Assembly: GCF_019649055.1 (NCBI RefSeq)
Contig: NW_026570395.1
Location: 140,811 to 204,810, forward strand
DNA from: Paramacrobiotus metropolitanus
Taxonomy: Eukaryota > Tardigrada > Eutardigrada > Parachela > Macrobiotidae
Direction: 5' to 3'
Length of the DNA stretch: 64,000 bases
Shown here piece after piece: positions 36,480-48,300 of the stretch (its first letter is position 1; every line of letters starts with the position of its first letter). The position numbers were made by a program, and so were the translations under genes. The notes under the pieces are model-generated. The model saw only the letters and a list, made by a program, of their open reading frames with translations. It made no database searches and was not told the origin of the DNA.

Positions 36480-36512
36480 TTAAATGACAATTAACGAGTT
36501 AATTGATGTTAA

Positions 36513-36975
36513 TGTTAGCTGGAGGACATGCGCTCCCGCTCTCTCCTTTCGCCGTGTGTTGCGAGTTACGTGAGTCTGTTGGTGGCGCTGCGCGTCGCCG
36601 TGGCGCTTAGATCAAAGCGGCCGCCGTCATGCACGGGCATGCTGTTTGCACTTGGCACTGTTTCGTGTGCTCGCATTGCATGGTTCTGCAGTTCTCATTG
36701 CTGTCTGTCTGTGCTCCTTCGATATCGTGTGCGCGCGAGTGATCTCTGTTCTTTTACCACCCGCCACACCCTGCTGTTTTCTTCTGCTGTTATTTCGCAC
36801 TTGCTCAATAAAGGGGCCTTCGGTTGCGCAGGGCACTGGTCGCTCTCTTCCGCCGACCCCCGGTCGGCCGGCTTCTCGCTGACCCACGGTCACCGCACAC
36901 AGCCGATCACAGAGAGCACCAGCCTCCCAGCAGCCGGGGCTCCAGTGCCCCCAGTGGAGTCCGGAAGCGGTAACA
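36513..36975 (+). mobile_element. 463-bp LTR-like element (solo-LTR form)
   Basis: The sequence starts TGTTAGCTGGAGG, ends GCGGTAACA and has AATAAA at about 36807. TTAA precedes and follows it, as it does the longer copy at 33285-36479. The preceding about 29 bp (ATGACAATTAACGAGTTAAT and following) are also duplicated before the longer copy, so the two elements plus this flank arose by local duplication or unequal exchange. Confidence 0.75.
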
Positions 36976-38174
36976 TTAATTACTATTGCACTATTGCACG
37001 CGCAATAGTGCCGGAACCGTGCGCTAAAAAGTCCACACGGAATTTGGTCATTAGCGGTACCCTGACAGAAATCCAAAGGTCAGGTCAACTATTTTTTAAA
37101 ATTTTTAAGCAACTGCTACACATGTGAAATGTTTGTTTTATTTTTAAAAAAACTGGAAAGGAAGCGACCTATGTATTACGCCCGCTCAAACATGCATTTT
37201 TAAAAAAATTTCATCGCCAACCCGTAATTATTGTCATATTCTGTTTAATTGCGATGGTGCTAAATCAGCCCGCCTTCAGCTTATTATTATTTCCTTCTCT
37301 GCTAACGTCATGCAGCTCACATATGACCTGTGTGCAGTGTTGGTTTAAAAATATTACGTATACCATTTCTGTAAAGGAGATGAACCAAACAAATTTCTGG
37401 AAATTTCGAAATAGACACTGAAATGTCGCACGGTATCTCCACACAACAGCCATCGTTCGTCAAAAGACCTTTTGCATGACGCACGTATTGTTTACCTGGT
37501 TTCCCCAAAATGCCGGCTGCTAATGGTAAATGCAGCGGGCAAAATACATGTAATAATACAGGATAGTGCAAAAAATTGACGATGTACTCCGGAGGAACAG
37601 CGCACAGCTCTGACCAATCGTCCACAGTACAGCGTACTACACGGTAATACCGTGATTGCTGTATTTTTGGACACATAATCCCGGATCACTAATCACTATG
37701 ATTGGATGCCACCACGTGATCACGAGCTTGATCACGGCATCCCTGGATCAGTTGAATCATGTATACGTACTGCGCAGTAGAGTTAGTACACATATACGCC
37801 GCATACACGGGTTATAATAACACTTGTCAATGTATGCAAGCGGCGACATTGATCACACTTAGCCATATATTCCCGTAATCACCACTCTCCGGCCCTCGCT
37901 GGCTGCCTGATGAGGATTGTCCGTGTTTAAGGCGGATCCCGCGGCGCAGTCGCTCCGTCAAGTGGTCAGTAATATCCGATTGATTCAAATGATTATCTGG
38001 CAGCAGCCCGCGTACCAGGGCTAACCCCCCGAATTGGGAACACAATCAGTTCCACGTGCGCGCTGCTGGTGGTTATAATGTCTCTGTTGCGTAGGCTGTG
38101 CGCTTAATTTAGACTGGCACTCGCAGTAAAGAACAACTAAATGATAGTGTTGAGGACGGTATACCCGCGCTGGC
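36976..38174. other. Upstream region of the homeobox gene
   Basis: No gene is seen. A small hairpin (CACTATTGC, loop ACGC, GCAATAGTG) is at 36989-37010. The region presumably holds regulatory sequence for the homeobox gene; I could not resolve individual sites. Confidence 0.4.
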
Positions 38175-38181
38175 TATATAA
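38175..38181 (+). promoter_or_regulatory. TATA box of the homeobox gene
   Basis: TATATAA lies 53 nt before the ATG. A start site about 30 nt downstream would leave a 5' UTR of only about 25-30 nt. Confidence 0.55.
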
Positions 38182-38233
38182 CCCTACTCGATACACAGCC
38201 CGGAGATTCTATTTTCCTCCTTAGTGCTTCAAG

Positions 38234-39884
38234 ATGCAGCATCTCAAGATAGAAGACTTTGAACCGCGAAATCCCGGCGCCTGGTCATCGGCGTCCTCGT
38301 CGTCCATCAGTTCGGGATCCAACTCACCCAAAGATAATAAGATGGGCTTCCGCAACTGGATGGTGGAGACGGAAACGGCCAGAGAGCAGACACCACCCAG
38401 CAGTGACCTCGAGGCGTCGCTACCGTCTCCATCCAATCTACCATTCTGTAAGTTGCAAACTCAGAAAGGTTTCCAAAAAGGTTATCTTTATTCACTTGTT
38501 CATTTGTCTTTGAGATTGTCTTTGATAATTGGTAATTACAAATTTACAATTACCGGCTAATCGAAATGACAAATACTCCCTACAGTTAAACGATACGTAG
38601 GGGGCATTTATTCGGCGGAAACAAACGTCGTATCGTGCCTACTTTGCGACAAAATTTCCTATCGTAGTTACGAGTAATTTCCGGTGCGTGGCTTCGCATT
38701 AAGTGTGGACTGTATCACTAAAGCGCGTCGTACGGCGTGCGGCGCTCCGAGTTATGCGGTCATTAGGCATTTTTTCAGCTCTATGATATGAAAGAATTTT
38801 GGCAGCATGAAATTAGCAGATTTAGCTAATATACCCCAAATATTAAGTAAGAAAATTTACCTACGGCGAACAGTTTAACCTGATAGAGCATTAAATGCGC
38901 TAACTGTTATTAGCGGAATTAAAGTAAAGGAAGTGCCCAGAAGGAATAGCACAAATTAGGCGCTGCGCCAAGTGACACAACTTGTTCATCCACTATTTCA
39001 TGTTTTGTCATTAAAGGCCATTGTATTCTTTAGGAAACCGCATATTCTGAATATTTTCTCTAATAGTCCCGCGTAAACGCCGCGAATCGCGCAAAGAGCG
39101 TCGTGCCCGGACGACCTTTACCAGCCAGCAGACCCAGATCCTGGAAGCAGAATACCGCCGCTCCGAGTACATTAGCCGACCGCGCCGCTACGAACTGGCC
39201 ACCCAGCTCAGTCTCAAAGAAGTCCAGATCAAAATCTGGTACCAGAACCGCCGCGCTAAGGATAAACGCATCGAAAAAGCATCCTGGGATCGACAATACC
39301 GGTAAGCCGGCGCTTATATCATTCTCTGGTCATAGAAACGCTTTAACTGCGCACACCATAAATAGCCGCAAGTGCGCGCTAACAGCATGTTGTAATGAGA
39401 AATGTCCCCAATCAAACGCCAGAGAGAGAACGAGAGAGAGCGGGCCTTGCGTGTGTCGCTGCAGTCAAGTTGTTATTGTTAAACCCCAATGATCAGTTTA
39501 TCCTGGCTATGTATAACGACGTGGTTAATAACAGCAATTTCCGTTCTGTATGTTATTCAATTGGGGGCTCATCCTCTTTCTCTCTATGAAAACAGATGTC
39601 TTGGCCTGATGGCGGTGGCAGCGGCCGGTCAGTTTCCAGCCGGCGGGACAACGCCACCCGCCACGACCGCCACCGGATCATTGAGTGCCAATTATCGCCA
39701 GTTACTGACGAACAATCCAGCCACTCCACATCCGCTGCACATCTTCCCCACCGGCAGTCATGCGCCCCTCTCGCTCCCCTTTCCCTTCCTGACCACCATG
39801 CATATGGCAGCGGCAGCCGCGGCGGCGGCGCGCGCAGGAACGGCACAATTTAATGTCGACAAGGAAAAAGTTAAAATCAAGTGA
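38234..39884 (+). CDS. ro: Rough-type homeobox transcription factor (three exons)
   Basis: Exons 38234-38447, 39067-39301 and 39596-39884 have GT/AG borders and agreeing phases, giving 245 residues. The homeodomain occupies about residues 82-141: [19 protein letters not shown] is helix 1, [14 protein letters not shown] is helix 2, and [16 protein letters not shown] is the recognition helix with W48, N51 and R53. The sequence AKDKRIEKA and the following DRQYR are features of the Rough/ro class of ANTP-type homeodomains, as I recall them. Position 49, usually Phe, is Tyr here. The protein is preceded by a Ser-rich N-terminus and followed by a Pro/Thr-rich tail with a run of eight Ala. It should be a nuclear DNA-binding regulator; Rough acts in photoreceptor patterning in flies. 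The symbol is assigned by homeodomain class only. Confidence 0.85.
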
Positions 39885-41679
39885 CACCGGGAAACGTTTC
39901 AAATGAGTCATTTTGTTACTATATAAAGCGAATTATACACGTTGTTTTCTTAATATGGATGATAATTTAGAATTAATTTTTAGTGTGGTGTACTGCGTAC
40001 AGATGCACACCATTATTATTGATTTTTTTATTATTATCATGATTGCGGCGCTGTTTGTAATAATCTTAGCGGCACATTTCAATAGGCACTGATTTATCAT
40101 CATAATCTGCGGCCGAAATCCCATTTGCGGATTCTGGGCGCACTAATCCATTTTCGATCATGATTGGCCAATTGAGAGCGTTGCTTAATGAAGTGACTGA
40201 TTAGTGCGTGACTCGGACTGGTCGGATAGGACGATGTGCGTGTCAGCCTGCAAAGCCACTGATTGATCGGTTGGCGATACAAGCGGAACACGCCCCTCAT
40301 TGATGAGCAATTTTCAAGCTAGTTAGCCGAATGTAATGAGCCAGCAAACATACGCGGTTGAGAGCCTGCACGCTAACCAACAAATCGCGCCAATCATACT
40401 TCCACTTTGCACCTGCTTGTTGGGGCGGTAATGTGTTGTTAAAAACAGATTAAGCGGAAGGGACTTTACAACCGACTTGCGGCTGCGCAGTTAGCCATTG
40501 ACAATACAGTAATAATATCAAAACAGAATTGTACTGTAAACTGCAAAAAACAGTTTGTCAATCTACAGTATTAGAACTGTATGTATTGTACACCCCATGG
40601 CAATCCGCACAGCTAAGCGTAAAGTGGTGTGTAGTGTCCGCATAAGGTAATCAAAAAAAAACACAACTGAAATTTTAAGAGAATAAAAATATTTATTTAT
40701 AAATATCCTTAAGCGCAGACACTAGTGTCGCTCATAGAAAAAAATTGGGCAATTTCATGACGCATGCAGTAATTGTAACTATGTATGCTCTGTTATAATA
40801 AAAAGTTTAACAATTTTTGCCATGTACAGATACAGTACTCGTACTATTTATTAATTTTCACGTACGTACGTATACAACCACAGCCCAGTATGCCTACTCT
40901 AGCAAAAAGGTCGCGCATGTCGTAAGCGCAGTAAAAGGGGATTTGCCGTGAAAAAATTGGGTGCTTGGATGCACCGAATATACTTTCTTCCAGACCTTTT
41001 CCTAATAAGAAAAAAATTTGGGAGAAGCAGATCGTCGGTTTACTGGATCTCGTTAAAATTCCCCGTAAAGCCAACGCGGCAACGGCATTAGGCAGGTTGC
41101 CAATGAAAAGTAAACCTCTTGATGGTAACGATATGGTCAGTTTTCCGACTCTTAAGCACACAGGCTGTTAATTTCCGCGCTAACATGCTGAAATGTGAAT
41201 AAAATAGTAAAAATGGGGACTGATGTGATTTATAACTTAGGACGGTTCTGCACGGCGAAGCGTTTAAAACCAGTAAACCATCATTCAAATTTTAGTTGGC
41301 CTGAATATTGAAATACGTAATTTGTGGCAAAGTAATATCAAAATCAAATATTTGCATTAATGTTATTTGCCTAACGGTTAATGTGATCTTTTCGCAAATC
41401 TCTTTTTTAAAGGTCTGTAAAATGGGTCCAACACAAGGCTATCTATGGTCTCGGAAGCATGCAACTGCATTTGCAAGATTCTGAAACTGGCAATTGTCAG
41501 CGCAATTTTTATAACGTCAATTTTCCGAGTTGCAAAGGTATAATATCCGATAGCGAGCTGGACAAGCAAGTGCCGAGGTTATACAACAGCGGCTCACCCT
41601 AGTCTGGTACCAGGCCCAGGATCCAGCGAGGATATGAATTGTGGGCTTCAAATGTAGCAAACTAGACAGTTGATAATTA
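39885..41679. other. Intergenic, with a short unrecognised open frame at 40965-41171
   Basis: The plus-strand frame at 40965-41171 (about 68 codons, containing GLLDLVKIPRKANAATALGR, stop at 41169-41171) looks protein-like in composition but has no ATG, no partner exon and no family I recognise. It could be a gene relic. The remainder holds nothing I can support. Confidence 0.3.
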
Positions 41680-44086
41680 TCACAAGTTCGAACCGATTAC
41701 ATTGAGGTTCACCGTCTGCCGTATCCATTCATGTAGGTCCGGGTACAGTCGGAACCAACATTCCACAGGACCGCCGTCATTTGGCGTCAGCTTTTTTAAG
41801 TACATCCTGTAGCTAACCGTTTCTTGCGGATCGTCGTCAGTGCCACTTGAGGTCACATTTTTTAACGTCGTATGCCGCCAGTAAGGACCCAGGAACGTCC
41901 GGTAGGGCTCATCACAGGGAGCGGCAATTACACGACCGTTATGGCGCCACATCCATTTGTTGCGATAATCTGTGACCATGTACTTGGGCAAAGAAATGGA
42001 CACGCTGCATTTAAACATTACACTTTCTCCGACTTTCGTCCACACGTCCTGCATTTTGTCCACGAAAAGGTCACGAGCGCTGCGTAGTCGTGGCAAAATT
42101 TTGTAGCGCCGCAGGGTGTCGTGCTGGTCGCGGACAAGATCCTTCAACAACAAACACACCACTTCGCCGCTGGAATGGATGGTTACGTTGGTGATGCGAA
42201 AGAAGGCCACGATGCTGCTCTGCGAGAAACTAAAGTTGCCCCAGTTAGACCCACCGGCCCGCAATGGCACGGCGCGACCTTGATCGAAAACGAGGACGCC
42301 GTGATGTGTCCAGGATATGATGTTTATTGCGGCGCTTTCCGGGATTTCGCATGTCATTGTGACTTCCGCTCCCAAGCGCGGACGCCGTATTTGCCAGTCC
42401 GTTGCCACACTGGCAGGGTTGACTGCCGGGCTGCTTGGAAACTGCAGCTGGATTATGTCGGCTCGCCGGATGCCAACTCCGTCGTCCACTATGCCGTCTA
42501 CTACATAATGGACATTTAACTTTAATAACAGCAGCACGCTAACCAATATTTACTTAACATAATAATCAGTCAACCACAGAAACTTCTTTATGTACCCAAA
42601 AATACTACACCCGTTTAAATTTGGACGCATACAAGCAACGTAAAACAGTTTTTCCCAAAACTTATATAATTTCCAGGAAGCTGTTACCGTGTATAAAACT
42701 GATAAACAAATACACACCGCACCCAAAATGCGGGCATCAAACATAAGAAAATTGCCCCCATTTAAGGTAATTTCCACTGCATATGCACATGTAGTATCGT
42801 ATGTACTATGTACCTGTTTTACAAACTGGTCATTTTTGCCCAAATAAATATGTCAATGAAGCGTGCTGTAGCACTCAACGTTTCTTGATAAGCTGAAAAG
42901 ACATTCAGAATTTCGTATCCCGCAATAATGGGAGCAACAAATGGCTTTCTGGCAAACGAAAATTTAAAATTAAATACCGGTGTCTGCTGACAAAGTTTAA
43001 CAAATTTATGAAAGCTGAAGACATTTGGTTACTCTGTACCCAAATGTATCCCCGATCAGCATAGCATAGAAGAAGTGTTTCTGTTATAATAATCATTTTG
43101 TTTTTATTACCGAGTTTGTATCCGATATTCGATACTTATTAAAAGTACTGAAACTCTGTACATACTGTTTATCGAGAGCCATGTTTTATGGAATTCGAAT
43201 GTATTTTATTGAAAGATTTTGCATTCTTGCTATACCGGTACCTAGTAAAGAAAATGAAGTCGGCTAAATAATCTGTTTTGTTATTAAAGTGAACACTGTA
43301 TCCACCCTTGACACCCTCGTTTTTTATAGGCACCCAGTTTTGCACTCTGTTCATTTTTGACGCCCCATTTTTAGGGATTATTTTTATAAGCTTATTTAAC
43401 TTATTTTGTACCGTAGTTATCTATTTGATGGCATGCATTATAATGGATAGGAACATATTACGGAGCGTGCATTTCACCGTCACTGTAAATCAGACTTGGG
43501 CCAACAGAGTTTTCAACTATCTACCCACCCCACCAAACCGTATAATTCCACCACGCTAACAAATAGTAGACCTTCGCCCACCAACGATAAATGTTTTTAC
43601 TGTCCACCCACCCTCCCACTGGCTTTAAAAATTTTTAGCCAGCTCTGTTTGGCTCGTTATACACTTCAGCAATACCAGGTACTGCAGAAAGCAAGTAACC
43701 AAAAACACATGTACATTTTCATAGGCCATGGTGACTAGAAATGACGCTGATGGTAGGAAATCATCGCTGAGCACGGAAATGATTTTCTCGAATGTCAGCT
43801 GACAAAACAGTATTTTTTTAAAGTAGCGTGAAAAGGAAAAAGTGAAACCCTTACAATAAGGACGCACAATTGCAAACGTTTTCTCAAAGGACTGAAAATA
43901 AAAGCTTTACCAGGTCACGTTCTTTCATTTTCATTTCTAACGGGCTATCTGTTAATTCTTACGAAGTGTCCTTGGTCCGGGTCGATGGGAAGGACCTTTG
44001 CTGACAGTGCATGCTTGTATTTTGTCTGAAGCAGGTCTCAGTAGCGCTAGCAGTACGTCCAATAAAATCTTCTCCAACAGGTGCAT
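41680..44086 (-). CDS. Secreted two-Ig-domain protein 2 (exons 43963-44086 and 41680-42500)
   Basis: Paralogue of the gene at 17415-18845. Exon 1 (ATG at 44086) encodes MHLLEKILLDVLLALLRPAS, a signal peptide, and ends ACACTTC/GTAAGA, a strong donor. Exon 2 starts after TATGTAG at 42500 and encodes the two Ig domains: TMTCEIP, ISWTH and SGEVVCLL; then VMFKCSV, KWMWRHNG and GGPVECWF. Phases agree (124 + 821 nt = 314 codons plus stop). There is no membrane segment or anchor signal. The intron is 1462 nt, against 492 nt in copy 1. The extra sequence includes TTTTTTATAGGCACCC-like repeat wording (about 43295-43385) also seen at 14283. Conservation of both exons and of the unusual spacing argues both genes are, or recently were, functional. 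Confidence 0.78.
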
Positions 44087-45376
44087 CTTCTGTTTGCCAC
44101 ATATGCGCCCAGTATGTCACCTGAATTACAAGTATTGTAATATACCAATTTACACCGGTTGTAAAGGTGAAACACTCTCGCACCATTCGAGGCATGTGTG
44201 AAGTGGAATTAACCTTTCACGGTTGCACTGCGGTCGCAGTCCGCTCCCTAGATGAAGACGAGGCACGGTCCGTCTCGCCCATCCGACTTTAAGGAAAGGA
44301 AATATTGGTACAGCATTTTCGGGAGATAATGGCAATCCATGAGCGGATCTTGACGGGCGAGGTCCGGACGGTTGTGAAAGTCATCCAGATAGATATGAAA
44401 TTTATTGCCATTACATCATAATTCAATACACTCGCAGCAGTATACGGTAGGGGTTCGCTAGCGCAGTATCAAGTATGAAATCGCAGTTACTGCCTGTCGG
44501 CTTTTGCACTTGAACCGGCTGCACAAGAAGCAGGTCATGCAAAGGATACGATTATCGCAGTGTACTTTAATTTCCAGTTTAATTAAAATTATCTTAATAA
44601 CTTTGTGACAGGAAACTCAGAATTGTGATGCAAATGTTTTATTAAACCAGTTTCTTATTAAACCGGTTGAAACATCAGGTTCATCAACCGGTCATGTTAG
44701 TTCGAATTAAGGCAATCACAGCTTCAGCTGATTTCAAACAGCAGTTGAGTTCATTCCAGCTGATCATGCGACATATTTACTTAGTTGGAGGCAAATGATA
44801 GAATGTTGACAATTACTACAGAATGATACTGTAGCCTGTACTTCAGTCGAATCCCTGCCGTGACGACTGCACGTGGCTTGTAATGTAATGGAATTACATT
44901 ACTGTACTTACTTACAGTACTACATTACATGCCACGTGCACAGCAGGAATTCGACTGAAGTACAGACTACAGTATTATTCTGTAGTAATTCCCACTCCAC
45001 AAACAACAATACGCACAACAACAATATTTACAGTGTACGTACTAACAGTATTATTCTGTAGTAAATTCCCACTTCGCAAACACCAATATGTATTTAAAAT
45101 GATTTCATTTCCTAAGTGTACGTACTAACATAAAATGAATATTAAGTGATTTCTCCGTACATCACCTTTCCCTACCCTTTACTCCGCACACAACCTTTAG
45201 CACTACTTTTTATTCCGTGCACAACCTTTTTGCGCTACCTTTCATTCGGTAAAGTTGTGTACGGAGTGGTCACCTAATATTACTATTAAACTAATAAAGG
45301 CTCTACCAAGGTATATCCCTGCATGCTTAACTCTACTCTGTGGGCTTCTTGGTATTACGTACTTACAGATTATGAA
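44087..45376. repeat. Upstream arm of the Ig segmental duplication (paralogous to 18846-19870)
   Basis: Collinear with 18846-19870, interrupted by the inverted repeat at 44811-44990 and a T/C-rich stretch at about 45120-45260. It ends at the LINE insertion point. No gene. Confidence 0.75.
44811..44990. repeat. Fold-back inverted repeat, arms of about 85 bp
   Basis: AATTACTACAGAATGATACTG at the left is matched by its inverse at the right end (CAGTATTATTCTGTAGTAATT). CTGTACTTCAGTCGAAT, GCACGTGGC and TGTAATGTA are also mirrored. The paralogous place near 19600-19665 has only one arm, so the fold-back arose after the segmental duplication. Confidence 0.85.
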
Positions 45377-48300
45377 CGTACAGATTAGACAAGACAAGAC
45401 AACTTTATTCCCCCAGATTTCTTCTGGCAGGGGCACACCATGCGTTGTGCCGTATGATTAGGTGTAAAATTATAGCTTTTGCAGAACAAACATCGATGAT
45501 GTCAAGAAAATAATATCAAACATAACAAGTTAACAATGTAAAACGTAAAACAAAAGGCGATGTAAAACATGATGTACGTAAAACAAAAGGAAGGTGAGTT
45601 TGGATTCAACTGCATTTTAGTTGCAGAAAGCTTTACATAGGCAGCAGTAACAATTCGCCGCAAAATACTTTGCGGCTATCTTTCAAGATCTGGTTAAAAA
45701 ATTGCTTAAACAAAAGAACAGCGTTTTATCGTGCTCCGTCGGCGTGTCCTTTTTTCGTAGTAAGTTTTGCATTGTTTCCACTAGCTCGCCATCCGGTATT
45801 GAAAGGTCATGGAAAGCTAGTCGCTCTTTTAGTTTCTCCCTGTGTGGAAAGTATCCCGGACATTCATTCAGTGCATGATACTTGTCTTCCACAACCTCAC
45901 AGAAGTTACATATCCGCTCCTCTCGTGACAAACCGTTCCATCTTCCTGTCTCCACAGCCAGATAGTGACCGGAAGTCAACATTTTTACCCAGTTTCCGCT
46001 TATTATCACAGGCATCGTTTTCAACAAGTCCACTTCTCCGCTTACCGGTAGAAACTGAAATAAAAAATGCAACCTGCTGCTCCTGGCAGCATTATCCTGT
46101 ACCGACTTAAACAGATTCACCCGGAATGTTTTCTCGAGTCTCGTCATTATATCAACTGAATTCAGCTGTGCCAGCTGATTACGAATATCTTGGACCGTGT
46201 TTGTTAGGTTAATTTCGATTTCTTCCGGTAATTCCCTGAGCGCATTTTTTATCCAGCATCTCTTTCTGCTTTTGCCAACCAAAATGCTTTCCTCAAAAGC
46301 CGCTCGTAGAAACGTCCCTGAGTTTGCGCGACTGAGCTTTTCGAAAAACCGCATCTGCTGTCGTACTTGTCTGAGACTGAGTGGTAGCAGATTCAAAAGG
46401 TACAAAATTGCATCGGTGTTCGTAGTGCTTCTGAGACTGAAAATTCGCTTGGCAAAGTTGATCTGCACTTTGTCAATTTCGCTGTTTTTTCCGCATAATT
46501 CCGAGCCATAGGTTAGCACGCTTCCCACGACTGCTTCGAAAATTATTTGTGCAGTCTTCCATGTGAATCCGGTTTTTATCCCTGATACTTTCTGTATTGC
46601 CATGTTGTATCCCATTTTTACCCGCTCTGTTAAATGCTTAGCAGACTTCTTAAGATCGCATTGTTCGTTTAACACAAAACCTAGATACCGAAATTCTGGA
46701 ACCTGTTCTAATTTTCGACCATCGATTTCAATGTGGCAGGAAATTTGTCTTCGAATAGCACCTTTCGCCACCATACAAAACGATTTGGCGTAGCTGATTA
46801 TCAGCTTGTGTTCTTGTGCAAACTGGCTTAATCGATCTACCGAAATCAACAGTTCCTCTTCGTTTTCGCTTATCAATACGATATCATCGGCAAACTTCAG
46901 GAGGTACACAGGGAGATCTCCCAGTGCAATATCTGTTACACGCCCTTCTCTTACATATTTTGTTAAAGGGTCAACGTATAGATCGAACAACATTCCTGAT
47001 GACGGATAGCCCTGCCTAACACCCTTTTCTAACGGGAAGAATCCTGACGATTCTTTGTTCCATTTTACGCAGTTTTTTGCCGCTCCATACATGTTTTTCA
47101 AAAATCTTAACATTTTTAACGAAATTCCTAACTCAGTCAAACGTTCCCATAACTTCTGGTGACAAACTGTGTCAAACGCACTAGAAAAATCGATAAAAGC
47201 AAGAAAAATCGGCTTTTTACGAAAAGCGTATTTTTCGCAGATGATGTGCAGTATGTATATTTGGTCAAAAGTGTTCCTGTCTTCTCGAAACCCACCCTGA
47301 TCATCTTCGATGTGCGCCCACAGTTCGATTCGCTTCGCCAAGATTGATGACAGCAAACGCATGGGCATAGGTTCGACAACTACCGGACGACAATTTTCTG
47401 GGCTGTGGGCTTTTCCTGGTTTCGGTACCGGTGTAAGTGTGCCGTTCAACCATTCTTGTGGAATAATGCCAGATTCAAATACGTGATTAAACGTATTTGC
47501 TAGGATTTGCAAAAACTGCAGATTTTTACACATTTTTTTGAAAATTTCAGTGCACAACGGAAATGAGCCGCTGCTGCTTGTAGCGGCTACTTTTGCGACT
47601 ACTCGTTGGATTTCGTTCACAGTTATTTCAGAGTCGAGGACTGGTATCGAAGGGGAAAGGTTAATATGTGGTGTTTTACTTACCGCAGAATCATAGGAAG
47701 CCTTTTGTTTAAAATACTCGTATAGATCATTCAGGCTGATAGGAACAACGGAAGTACAACTGTCTTCATTTTTCCTGAAGCTTAACATTTTCGAAAACAT
47801 TTTTGGGTTCTCGCGCTGTAAATGTTTCACTTTTTCCAAATATATCCGCTCGTAAATGCTGTTGTACTGCAAAACTTTTTTTCGGAACTTCTTCCTGGCC
47901 GACCAAAAAACCTCACGTGTTTCTTCAGTGTTATTTGCAGTCATAATTTTCCAGCACTGTATTTTGACGTTCTTAAGCTCAAGAATTTCGTTCTGTAATA
48001 CCTGGAGTTCTGGTGTAAAGGAATCGAAAGGTATTTTCTGTTTCCGAATGTTCGCCCGCACATATTCGACAACGCTGTTAAACAAGGATATATCGCCATA
48101 ATTGTTGTGCTGGAAGTTATTACCACTGAATAAAAAGCATAATACACTTTCAATGTTCATCGTTAAAAACGGGTGCATATCACTTTCCTTCTTCTTGGTG
48201 TTTTTGATTGACCTCGCGATGTCCATGTTTAACAATATTCTGAGCGGTAAATGATCTGAAAAATCAAGATTTTCTAAGATGTCGAACTCCAAAATCTTTC

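Noticed and set aside
43959..44195. Minus-strand frame MPRMVRECF across the Ig2 first exon
   Set aside because: A different frame (MHLLEKIL) is the one conserved in the paralogue and joins in phase to the Ig exon.
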